A stretch of 64,000 bases of DNA from the NCBI GenBank assembly GCA_029783825.1, contig JAREIK010000696.1:1-64000 (forward strand). The letters are read 5' to 3'. The number at the start of each line of letters is the position of its first letter. Positions within the stretch are counted from its first letter, which is position 1. Made by a program: the position numbers and the translations under genes. A model generated the notes under the pieces. The model was given only the letters and a program-made list of their open reading frames with translations. It ran no database searches and had not been told where the DNA came from. This stretch comes from Sapria himalayana (Eukaryota > Streptophyta > Magnoliopsida > Malpighiales > Rafflesiaceae). Shown piece by piece: positions 46,601 to 58,080 of the stretch.

Positions 46601-47700
46601 AAATTAAAATATATATTAAATAATAGACCAAAGTACAAGAGAAGTATTATATGATTTTTCAATCATACAGAAACTTGTAAAATCAAATTTAAAACTTGGA
46701 GAAATAATTGCTGATAAATTAAGAATTAAATCTGAAAGTGGAACCCCACTAATCATGACATTTGCTATAACTTAACCAAGTCGACTACTATAATGATTTA
46801 AGCATTAATATATTTAAAAAACATATATGAATCTCATTGTAAAATCTATAAAAATTTATAAGTGAATTGACTATCTTGAATTACATTTGTTTTGTTTTGC
46901 ATCCATTCAGCAAGAGAAGTGTATTTCTCAGACATAAAAATTATATCTCTACAGGACAAAAATATTCCACGTTTGTGAATTTAATGCGAGCCTCTCTTCC
47001 CCTCATACAAAACACATTGATCTACGTTATTTGAAATCAACATCAATGTAAAACCTAAATCTTAAAGCAAAAACTTATAAAATCAAATATAAAATTAGGA
47101 GATACAAACTCAACTAACCATCATATTTGCCATAATAAAACAAAGTTGACTACTATAATGATTTAAGCATTAACATATCTTTAAAAATACATATGAAATT
47201 CATCGTAAAATCTATAGAAATTGATGAGTAAATTAATCATTTCATATAACATTTCTCGTCTTCCTCACATATTTTAAAGGAATTCACATCTGCATCGTCA
47301 ATATTTTGCAGAATTATTATTAAATGTGAATCTCTCTTTTCATCATACAAGACACTTCAATTTTGACTATTTATAATCAATATTTGTGCATCACCAGACT
47401 ATAGTTGTATATTGACAAAATCAAAAGGTAGATCCCATGAGTTCATTTCCAAAGATAAAATTATATACTTGGTGACAAACAAAATGAATGAATCACATAA
47501 AACTTTTCTAAGATACTCAACAACAATGTGTATATATGTTTATATATAAAACAATTTAAGAATGAACGCATGTATGAGCTAAAACATATGCTTGCGTATA
47601 TGCATATAAACTATTATATATGTGTGTGTGTGTGTGACCGCATGTATATTACTATACATTTATATGTACATATGTAATAACATATATATATGGCAAGTTT
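43652..47700. repeat. Contracted inverted copy of the tandem array
   Basis: 43652-45480 is the reverse complement of about 14080-15930, and 45480-47700 is the reverse complement of about 7140-9450. Shared peculiarities (the 180-base duplication at 14075-14435 and the internal deletion near 15270) prove common descent. Relative to the left array it lacks about 4.6 kb between 9.45 and 14.08 kb, including solo LTR copy 1. The frames at 45558-45752 and 45792-45995 are shadows. Confidence 0.9.
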
Positions 47701-48307
47701 CTTAATGTAGGCAACTTCTACCCCATCCAAGCATGAAAAATCCAGCCCCATTTGTTGAATGCTCCAAATTTTTTTCAATATTATTTTTTAAGTGATAATA
47801 TCAATTTATCATATTTTTAGCTCAGAATTGTCATCGTAGTTGCACCTTAATTACGGGACTAGAAATGAGATTATGCTAATAGCTTTTAAAAATTTTAAAT
47901 ATTGCCTAAGATCCAGTTCCTCACAACATAGAAACCTGCACAAAAACAGACAGCACCATACACACTAAACACACGAACACTAAATTATAAATAAATTTAT
48001 GAGTTTATATATAAACACAATGCAAAGAAAATAAATAATATACACAAATTATGATTATATATATAATCTGAACACAATACACAGAATAAATATTACACGA
48101 CCTATAATTGTGTGTGTGTGTTTATGTGTGTTGTGTGTGGTGTGTTTGTAAAATCTATGCACATAAAAGAATATAAAATAAATCATACATAATACCATAT
48201 AAATAATACAAAGATCTAACTTGCATAAGGAGTAGAAAGAAGAAATGCTTTGAAAGAAGATACCATCAAAAAAGCAAATATTCTACCCCTTAAATTCATG
48301 CGCACAT

Positions 48308-48310
<3 letters not shown>
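47700..48310. other. Unassigned stretch, mirror of 6570-7080
   Basis: Reverse complement of the LINE flank, with a (TG)n-rich tract near 48110-48160 matching the (AC)n at 6714-6746. No coding sequence. Confidence 0.6.

Positions 48311-48343
<33 letters not shown>
48311..48343. repeat. (GA)n microsatellite
   Basis: About sixteen ga units. The paired left-arm site (6537-6556) is a shorter, interrupted ct tract. Confidence 0.95.
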
Positions 48344-48347
<4 letters not shown>

Positions 48348-48419
48348 CCAATGATATTGATGTGCTGAGAGAGCACAAAGAGGTGCTGTCCCAGGACCTC
48401 TTTGTGCTTAATGAGGCAG

Positions 48420-49620
48420 TTAAAAGCCACCAATATTCCAGATTTCAATCTTCATGCATGTATTCATTCTGCACTAAGCTTTTCTTTTCTAGCTCTTGCA
48501 AAATAATAATGCATACATTTTTCAGGCATGTGATTAGCCCTACATGCCACACTGTTGGGCATACTCAGTTGAACATATGGCAGTGTTCTTTTAGATGGAA
48601 CCAATTGCGGGAAGGTATTTGGCCCTCCCAATAAGAGGTCCACAACAGGATCCTTAGCTGTCTGCATTCACCACATCATCATCTTTCCTAGAGGTATCCC
48701 TACCTCCCCCCACGGTGTGCCCTTTATGAATATACAGTATGAGTGCCTGCAATTGCACTCCTCAAGGAAGCCTCCAAAACCCCAACATCCATTTGTGTGT
48801 CACATTACACACATAAAAAGAGCAGGAAAAAAAACATGCAAAAATAAATTTATATGCTTCTTTTCTGCCTCATTTGTTGAGGAGTTGGGTTCTCCCTCAG
48901 CAGATTTATCCTGGGGCATTGTGTGAGGGGGCGCCTCTTGGCTGTTTGCTCTTCATTCCTCCTTTATTTCTAAAGACTTGGAGATGGAACCTATTTTTCT
49001 TCCTCTTGACCGAGTGGAAGTCCTCTCTATCTGTCATCTGCTGCGCCAGATTGGTCTGCTGTCATAGACTTGGAGATGTATCCGCTGAGATATTTGTTTT
49101 CTTCTTAATTTTACAATTGCCTACAATATGTCCAAAAATCGAGCATATTCTAAAATATGGGAGTAATTGTCCATAAATGACCACCAGCAGTATTATTCTT
49201 GAACCATCTGGAAGATTCGACTGGTTTTCATGCCGTAACTCCTCATCCAGGTCTGCCTCCACAAGCACAAGGCCATAGGCGACTCTTGATTGATTAGAAT
49301 GTGAGCTTATCCATGCGAAAGAGTTTGCCTACACAACCTGCAACGTTGCCTATTCCAATGGGGTTCCATAGATATATTGCAAAGTTAGGCACTTTTATAC
49401 ACTAGAATTGGTCATACAAATAATAGCCTACCGAATACAAGGTATGGCCGGAAGTTCAGCACCTCCTCCATCTCCCAGAGACAGTTGAACTTGAATAAAG
49501 TCAAACAGCTCTGATGTTGAATAAAATCACATAGCGAATATTTTTTTTTTCAAGCCTTTAAAGGTGACCCTCATTCCCAAAAATATGGTGATTGAAGCAT
49601 TAACTCGACCATAAAAACGT
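48420..49620 (-). pseudogene. LINE ORF1 relic (DUF4283 plus zinc knuckle), right copy
   Basis: Mirror of 5215-6410. From 49320 down it reads S-N-Q-S-R-V-A-Y, then V-L-V-E-A-D-L-D-E-E-L, then N-L-P-D-G-S-R-I-I-L-L-V-V-I-Y-G, then C-S-I-F-G-H-I-V-G-N-C-K. The last is a zinc-knuckle remnant: the C-x-x-x-G-H-x-x-x-x-C part is kept and the first Cys lost. The frame is open for 68 codons at 49062-49268. Below 49060 the C-terminal part continues without known domains, with stops. The plus-strand frames at 48717-49176 and the minus one at 48464-48667 belong to this relic or are shadows. Confidence 0.75.
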
Positions 49621-49689
49621 AGTGACAAAGCCATTTTGGGTTGTGATGGAACCATTATACCACTTGTAGCAGCATATTTAACAAATTTA

Positions 49690-49970
49690 AAGATTACCTT
49701 AAATTTAATATTATTTAAATTTCGAGATGAAAATTAAATACTTAAAGTACTTGTTTACCATTATATTATTTTATTGCCTAACTTCCAGCATTGTTTCTTT
49801 TTAGGTGAAAGAGATAAAAAATATTTTAACTTACATATCTATATGCATGAACCATAAACAACAACCCAGGTGGTCCATTTATGATTATAGTTCTTATGAT
49901 TTTCAAGAATGTAAAAAAATATATAATAGACATAAGATTATGTTTATTAGACGTCTACACATAGATCGAG
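49690..49970 (+). pseudogene. hAT transposase scrap inside the right palindrome arm
   Basis: Mirror of 4907-5175. 49720-49750 reads E-M-K-I-K-Y-L-K-Y-L, matching E-I-K-I-K-Y-L-K-Y-W of the minus-strand relic near 40570. After a T-rich stretch ending ttgtttctttttag (near 49805, a convincing splice-acceptor-like sequence), the frame continues V-K-E-I-K-N-I-L-T-Y-I, then N-H-K-Q-Q, equivalent to the block at 40440-40490. The open frame 49805-50014 starts at this point. The rest of the transposase is missing on both sides. Confidence 0.55.
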
Positions 49971-50029
49971 TAATAATACAACAAATAAATATCTCAACCT
50001 ACTCATGTATGTGAAAAAAGTTTCATGAC

Positions 50030-50827
50030 ATAGGTTAATGTTTAGAAATCAAGGACATAGTTGTGTAGAAACATATTCAAATTCCAGTTGAACTTCAGTA
50101 ATTACCGAGAATAGATTTGTCATAAATTTTTATTATTTTGTATAGATAATTTTATCTAATAGAAAAGTAAGAGGTGATTAATTATTTTGAGTTCCAACAT
50201 AGAGATCTAATAGACAACATGATAATTAATAGCTCAACAAAAAGGTTAGAAGTTAAAATTAGCCTCTCTCCAATAGTATCAACTCACTTATTTACCTAAA
50301 AAACTTAAAATTAGGCAAACTTCAATTATATGAAGTTATTAAGATAATAAAAAATAAACATTATAAGGATATCGAGGAAGAATTACCACAATATATGGTA
50401 AATTAGATCTGCCGATTTTTCACCTTAAGAGATGTCAATTAATACATCAAAAAAATATGTTACATTAGACATGAGACAAACCCAACTGAATAGATATTAA
50501 ATGGACTAACAGATTTTGAATATAGAAAAGTTTACTCTGCTTCAAGGGCCATCACTCACATATTTTACTATTAGAGAAATTACAAAAAAAATCATACAAA
50601 ACTGACATGATTCAAAATGGGATGGTTATTCATGAGGACAATTTTCGCTAAACCTTATGGAGGAGCAATATTAGTGATTCCCTAAAAATACTTGTGTTGA
50701 AACCCGTGTGAAAATTTATTTTATATGTTAATTAGATAAGGTGTAATAGAAAATACAAGTATATCTCTTACAATTATGACATTCCTCATGTTGGGTATTC
50801 TCAAAACAATAAAAAATAAACAAAATA

Positions 50828-50879
<52 letters not shown>

Positions 50880-52030
50880 CTTTAAAAGCCTCTCAAATTA
50901 GAGCATACATGTCATTATATTTAACTTGAAATAGAAAAAAAAAATATGTGATATTAATTTAAAATTTTTGGTACAAATATTTATAATATGTTTGTTGGTA
51001 AATATATAGATATTTGCTATTGAATTATTATTAGTATTCTCCCAAATTAAATGATAGTTATGTATTATATCTCTTCGCTTGAACTCAAAATAATTATCTG
51101 CATCTCACTTGTCTATTAGATTAAATTATATACCAAATTTTATAAAAATTTATGATAAATCTCATTTCTATAATTACTGAAATACAACTAAAATATGAAT
51201 ATGTTTCTACTCAATTTTTCTCATGATTTCTAAATATAATCGCAAGTCATGTAACTTTTTTCATACACATGAAAATCATTATAATATGAAGTTATGATAT
51301 TGAAAATTATCGTGACTAGTATATTTTATCTTTGTAACACGAAGTCATATTATTGACAATGACAATAAATTATGCATTTTGATTTTGTAATATGAAATCA
51401 TTATATTGTAGATGACCGTAATTTATGCGTTGTCCGTTTCTCTAGAGCAAAAATCATGATTTTGGTATTAGATAATAATTAGGTAAATGCTCTCTATAAT
51501 TTTTTGTATTCAAAAATGACAATGCTATAGTAACATCATGGTTTTTGCCTCAGAGTTTGACTTTTAAAATGAAAAAGTCTTGATGCTAGAGAATATTGTG
51601 AATTTTAGTAATGATAGGACATTTGATTTATTGCGACATTAAATTAACATCATAATTATTAAAATATTATGAAACAAGTAAATTTTGACTTTAAAAAAAT
51701 TTGAGAAAAAATATTGCACAATTAATTAGTATCAATAATGTGGCTGAGTCATGATGTATGAATATTATTATGCGTATTTATATAATATTTTAGCCAAAAT
51801 TGAATGTCTAAACTAATTTATAAGTTCTAGAAGGAATATCTAAGTTATAGAATGTGAAATGAAATGATTTTACATTAATTTTATTTCTTCTTTTACTCAA
51901 ATTATATAGTTGTACTATTATTTGTTAAAATTCCTAAAAATTATGTTTTCATAAAATCATTCTATTTAATTTCTTCTTCAAGCAAAAATATCATGATTAT
52001 ACATTAAATTGACTAGTATTATTTAGTATT
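50030..52030. repeat. AT-rich repeat block, right-arm copy
   Basis: Reverse complement of about 2660-4750, with a replaced stretch near 50525 where about 240 bases of the left copy are missing. No coding sequence is recognised. A third copy is at 56490-59490. Confidence 0.75.
50829..50878. repeat. (AAT)n microsatellite
   Basis: Sixteen to seventeen aat units, twice the length of the paired tract at 3779-3803. Confidence 0.95.
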
Positions 52031-53806
52031 TGAGATACCGAAGAAGAATTTGCTAGGTTGGCTAGATTATTTTGTGGGGAAAAATATAAAAAAATTAGAT
52101 GACTATATCTATTTGCCACTTTTGGATAGTGTGGAGAAAAATAAATAACATAGTTTTTGATGATGAGATGTCATATGTCCTAGAGATAAAAATCTCTCCT
52201 TTTCATTTTCTTTGATCTTGGCCTATGATTATTACAAAATTTGAGGATGTGCTTATAACTAATTTTTAATTTTGTTCAGTGAATGGATAGGATTTTTTTG
52301 GAGTTTCTTTAAAGTTGTGCGGTTATGTGTCGTATCTCTTGATACTTTTAGAATAGTTTTTTGGTTTCATTCTCTTTTTAATTTTTAATATAAATTATTA
52401 ATTTACTCATTCAAAAAAATTAAGTTTAATTTAAGATTTTAAAAAGAATAATGTTGCTTGCCTCTATGCCATTATTGATCAATAAAGAAAAAATATTGCT
52501 ATAAGTTTTGATAATGAATAATATTTCTACTACATAGAGAACTCTATCTTCATTAGTAATTTATAAGTTTTGATAGATTTGTATTGCGTTGATTTTTAAT
52601 TTGCTTATTTTATAATTAAAAGATGGTGGGTATTCGTGTGGGCTAGTGAGTCAGTTTGTAATTGTGTTATTTTTTGTATGCTCAAAGTACTTTTGTTTAG
52701 TAGATTCCAATATATTAATTGGCTATTAATATTTTTTTTTGTTTTTACTACACTATTATTTACCAATATATGAATATATTGTAATGAAAAAAATATTTGT
52801 CTTTATATCAAGAAAAATACAATAAATAAGTTAAAAATACAATTAATACTACTTCAAGATTAGTGTCTAAAGATAACACCAATAATTTGAGTAAAGACAG
52901 ATACACCCTATCATTTTTTTTCTAGCAAATTTTAATTATAATTCAAATAATATCAAAATATAACCTATATATTTATCATGTTAAACGATAAAATTTTTTC
53001 TAATTATTTTCAATTTTTAAAAATTTAAATATTATATAAATGAAATTATCATATTTAGATGAATTTTAATCAATATTTTTCACTAGACTTGTATTTTTTT
53101 TCCATGAATAACCCCTTGTAATATGTGTGCACACACACACAATAATTATAATATTAATTTTTAATTTCTCTAAATTTTTAGAGTTACTCTTTCTTCAATA
53201 ATAATTATTTATGGATTCTAATATTTATATTTCATAATAAAGAATCATGGAAGAGTTTGTACGTCTTCAATTGCAGTGATAGAGGATGCTTATATCTATC
53301 AAACATTCAAAAAATCAAAGAATTTCTATGAGTGGTAAGATATAAAATGTAATTTTTTCTCTCCTACATCCATGACTAAGTATCACATTATAAATAAATT
53401 TTATCCTCATAAACAAAAAATTATTGAGGATAAATTGAAGGTAGCGTAAACTAATATGAGGTAGATATAGGATCTCTTAAAATTCTTTGGTAGTTGTAGA
53501 AATGTTATTTACTACACAATAAATATAAGATATTTTATTTTTGAAATAATTAAAAAATAATATGTTCATTTATTAATTTTTTTGTAATGATGATAATAAC
53601 TTTTTAATTGTTCTGATTTAATTTATAATGCAAGATTGAAATATCTTCCATTCATAACAATCTTTTATTCTTGAGCTTGAACATGAGATGTATGGTGAGG
53701 ATACAAACTATTCTTTTATATCAACGTCAAACTAAAAAAATGGGATATAAAATTCAGAATTATTTTATCAAAAATAAGCTTAAATTGATCAAAATGTATC
53801 CGAAAC

Positions 53807-53992
53807 TTGTATCTTCTAATCTTATATGATGTCAAAAGTTGTATTGATGGTAGAGAAGAGTTCAAATTTTTTACAGATAATGATTTTGATTTTACCAGAT
53901 ATGGGCTTAATATTATTAAACACTTGTATGAGCTAATAATACTAATTTCTAATGAAATATTTGTAAACTTATCATTATATCTAATTATATAA
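53807..53992 (+). CDS. Unrecognised 61-codon frame in fold-back arm, copy 3
   Basis: The frame reads L-Y-D-V-K-S-C-I-D-G-R-E-E-F, then T-D-N-D-F-D-F-T-R-Y, then N-I-I-K-H-L-Y-E-L. Same family as 37934-38125, with the C-x-D, E-E-F, D-N, F-x-R-Y and N-I-I-K-H positions kept although the nucleotides around them are diverged. The matching minus-strand copy in the other arm (about 54270-54370) is more decayed. No domain is known to me. More likely a relic than an active gene. Confidence 0.3.
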   Translation: MYLLILYDVKSCIDGREEFKFFTDNDFDFTRYGLNIIKHLYELIILISNEIFVNLSLYLII

Positions 53993-54019
53993 AAGAAGAT
54001 ATGATTTGTTATTATTTAC

Positions 54020-54165
54020 CAACAAAAAAAATATCATTGAATAATTTGAAGTTTGGATTTGCAAAAATTTGGCCCTGATCTATAACAAAAATTTTTGCTA
54101 TAAATCCAAGACAAATTTCTTCGAATCCAAGTTCCAAATCCATCCAAGATATATTTTTTTGTTAT
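54020..54165. repeat. Palindromic centre of fold-back copy 3
   Basis: aacaaaaaaaatatcattga at 54021 pairs imperfectly with the complement of gatatatttttttgttattg near 54150-54168. The loop lies around 54075-54110. It is the mirror of the centre at 516-656. Confidence 0.65.
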
Positions 54166-56159
54166 TGATAGATATCAAATCGTATCTTCTTTTATTTAAT
54201 TAAATATAATTATAAGTTTATAAATTTTTAATTAAAAAAATTAGTATTCATATCTCATTTATATATTTAATAACATTATGCTCATATCTCACGAATTAAA
54301 AAATATTATTTTCATAAGCTTTAAACTCTTCTCTAGCATCAATACAACTATTAAAATCACATAAAACTAGAAAATATAAATTTCAGATACATTTCGATCA
54401 AATTAAGATTATTTTTGATGTGATACTCCTAAATTTCATCTCACTTCTTTAGTTTGACATTAATACAAAAACATAGTTTGTACCCTCACCATACTTCTCA
54501 TGCCCAAACTCAAGAATAAAATATAATTAAATTTTGAAGATATTTCACACATACATTATAAAAAAATTAGAAAAATTAAAAAATTATTATCATCAATACT
54601 AAAATTGAAAGTCATAAATAAACATATTATCTTTGAATTACATCAAAAATAAAATATCTTATATCCATTATGAGCCAATAATATTTCTACAAGCGTCAAA
54701 GAATTCTAAGAGATCCTCCATCTTCCTCAAATTAGTTTACGTTACTTCCAATCTATTCTCAATATTTTTTTATGAGGATAAAATTTATCCACAATATGGT
54801 GCTTAGTCATGGATGCAGCAAAACAAAAATTACTTTTTATATCTTATCATTTATAGAAATTCTTTAATTTTTTGAATGTTTAATTGATATACGCATCATC
54901 AATCACTGCAATTGAAGATGTACAAACTCTTCCATGATTCTTTACTATGAAATATAAATATTAGAGTCCATAAAATACGTCACTGTAAAATAAAAACTAA
55001 CTCTAAAAATTTAGAAAAATTACAAATTAATAATATAATTATTATATATGTGTGTATGTGTGCGTATTACAAGAGTTTAATCAAGGAAAAACAAAAAAAA
55101 AATAAGTCACATAAAAAATATTGACTAAAATTCATCTACATATGATAATTTCACTCATATCATATTTTAAATATTTAAAATTAAAAAATATTAGAAAATT
55201 TTAATAATTTAAAATGATAATCAGATAAGTTATAATTTAATATTATTTGAATTAGACTTCTAATTTGCTAGTAAATTATCAACAACAAAATTAAGAGAAA
55301 AAAAATTATTGGGTGATTTTTATCTTTGCCCAAACTATTGGAGTTTTCTCGAAGCAAAAATTTTGAAGTATTATTAATTATGTTTTTTATTTATATACTT
55401 TTTTTTTAATGATATAACGATGAATACTTTTTTTTATTATATATTCATTATTGGTAAATAATAGTGTATTAAAGACAAATAAAAAACATCAATAGCCAAT
55501 TAATATATTGGATGTATACTAAAAAAAAAAACTTGAGCAGACAAAAAATAACACACTTATAAAACTACCTACCAGCCCACAAGAACACAAAGCATCATTA
55601 CCTACAAAATAAGCAGAACAAAAATAAACACAATACAAATTTGTCCAGAGCCATAATTTACTAATAAACATATAATTTATCATGTAGCTAAAATACTATT
55701 CATTATCAAAACTAAAATACAACCCTGTTGCTTTCTTGATCAATGATATCATGAAGACAAGCAACCTTATTCTTCATAATATCTTGAACTAAACTTAATT
55801 TTTTAAGTAATTTGATAATTTATTTTAAAAATTAAAAAATGAAAGAAAAATAAAAATAACATAAAAATGTATAAGAAATAGACCACATTACCCTCAAGGC
55901 TTTAATGAAATTACAAAGAAATTCTATCCATTCACTAAATAAAAAAAAATAGTCATATGCACATGCTCAAATTTTGTAATAATCATAGGCTAAGACCTGA
56001 AAAAATGAAAAAAAAGAGATTTTCATCTCTTGAACATATGACATCTCATCATCAAAAACTATTATTTATCTCCCTACACACTAACAAAAATCACCAAAGG
56101 GGCATGGTCATCCAAACTTTTTTATGTTTTCCTCACAAAAGAACCTTGCCAACCAAATG

Positions 56160-56490
56160 AAGTGTATTTAATTTATATTTGAAAAGATTTTGAGAATCAT
56201 TAATTGATCCTCTTGTAATTATGTCTTCTTTTGGGATATCACTATAAAGATTTCCAGTGAAATTCTGAGCATACTATGGTAAGAAAACTTAAAGAGATTA
56301 CTTGGTATTTTCAGCTAAAATTTCAATAAAAAATAGGCATCAACTTGTGCTACAAGCTATAAGAAGTGAAGGTAAAAAGTGAGATCTAAAATTTTTTCTA
56401 GCTGCGGCCTGCGGTGAACGACAGAGCAATCAGTGGGCCATTTCCAAATGATAAAAACATGCATCAGATTAAAGTCAAAAATATTTGCTA
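56160..56490. other. Flank of fold-back copy 3 shared with 41830-42110
   Basis: The stretch around aattatgtcttcttttggga matches 41830-42110 in reverse complement, so it belongs to the same family of rearranged repeats. No gene. Confidence 0.5.
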
Positions 56491-57130
56491 AACAAGTAAT
56501 AGGTAAATAATTATTTTGAGTTCCAGCTTAGAGATCTATTTGACAACATGGTAATTAATAACTCGTCATAAAGGTTAAAAGTTGAAACTAGACTCTCTCC
56601 AAAAGGCTCACAATATGAGACGTCAATTAATACATCAAAAAATATGTTATATTAGACATGAAACAAACCCAACTGAACAGATATTAAATGGACATTTAAA
56701 GTTGAATCAAGTACATTTTTATTGACCCTACCACAATAACTTTTAGAGAAAATGCATGGTAAAAATGATTAGAACCATGAATTTTCTATTTAGAATGTTA
56801 GAGGATCTTTGGATAATGATAAATATCCAACCCTACTTTTATCACGGATATCATAGTATTCTTATGCCAAATAATAATATTTATTGTTATTTATCAACCT
56901 TAACATTGCTTGGAAGAACACGAAGAAAATTATTCAAAAATATGTTGGTGAAGTCCAAAGAATAAGTTATTAAAGAATATTTTTGCCTGAAAAGGAATTT
57001 AAATATAATGATTTGACGAAATCATAATTTTTATGAATTTTAACAAATAGTTGCTAACCTATTTAATTTGTGTGAAATAATAATTAAAAATCATATAAAA
57101 TTATTGCATTTATTTTTGATCAAAATATTA

Positions 57131-57372
57131 CATAAATAGTCATTATAATCTTCATACATCATGACTCAACCACATTATTGACACTAATTAATGTTGCATA
57201 TTAATTAGTATCAATAATTATTGCATAAATAGTCATTATAATCTTCATATATCATGACTCAACCTCATTATTGACTAATTAATGTTGCACATTAATTAGT
57301 GTCAATAATTATTTCATAAATAGTCATTATAATCTTCGTACATCATTAATTAGTATCAATAATTATTTCAAC
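57131..57372. repeat. Tandem triplication of an ~80-105-base unit
   Basis: cataaatagtcattataatc starts at 57131, 57234 and 57315, each followed by a version of catcatgactcaacc...attattgac and attaattagt.tcaataatt. Each unit contains an inverted pair (attgacactaatt and attagtgtcaat), so every unit can fold. The single-copy relative is at 59153-59235 in reverse complement. Confidence 0.8.
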
Positions 57373-57639
57373 ACAAGTATTTTTGTAATATTATTAGAAA
57401 TATTACAAAAATATCATACAAAACTGACGTGATTCAAAATGGGATGGCTATTCATGAGGGCAATTCTCACTAAACCATATGGAGGAGCAATATTAGTGAT
57501 TGCCTAAAAATACTTGTGTTGAAACTTATGTGAAAATTTGTTTTATATGTTAATTAGATAAGGTGGAATAGAAAATACAAGTAGATCTCTTACAATTATT
57601 ATAGATTTTTAAATTCCATTATAAATCATCTCCATGAAT

Positions 57640-57948
57640 TTCATCATATCCTACAAAATTAATTGCGTTGAAAGCATTCACTATATAATCTAAAGACTTC
57701 TAATAGACTTTCATACTAGCAATATGGGAAATGTTCAATAAAAATACAATTTATTCTATAAAAAATTATGATAAAATATTAGAGCATTCCATATTTATTA
57801 TTAATGATGAGATCTAATCTCAACTTCTCCACTAGTATCATTCTAAAGTTGATGGGCAGATAAATAAAGTCATTACTATACTATTAGAGATGCATTTTTA
57901 GCACTAAGTGAATATTTCACATAATGACTAGCCACAATTATGCTTTCG

Positions 57949-57991
<43 letters not shown>

Positions 57992-58080
57992 GTGTTGGAT
58001 AGAGAAGAAATAAGAAAATAGGGATAAAATTATTAATTATGAAAAATTATTTTTAACTATATAACATTAATCATATGTAA
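57640..58080. other. Unassigned insertion within the AT-rich block
   Basis: This stretch interrupts the match to the 50.7-50.8 kb region. It has no recognisable coding content. It contains the (GA)n tract at 57952-57988. Confidence 0.45.
57952..57988. repeat. (GA)n microsatellite
   Basis: About eighteen ga units following ttcggga. Confidence 0.95.

Larger units (their letters stand above)
52030..56160. mobile_element. Fold-back element, copy 3 (complete)
   Basis: Two inverted arms of about 2.07 kb meet at about 54093. Outer landmarks: ttgctaggttggctagatta at about 52050 against the complement of aaccttgccaaccaaatgaa near 56140. Homology between the arms ends just outside these points, so they approximate the element ends. 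No clear target duplication was seen. The left arm and about 600 bases of the right arm are mirrored at the window start. Inner arms carry the recurrent short frame; outer arms carry a stretch with small open frames (55957-56160 plus; compare 59434-59706 minus) that share a reading such as F-x-N-N-H-x-x-R without a recognisable family. Confidence 0.7.
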
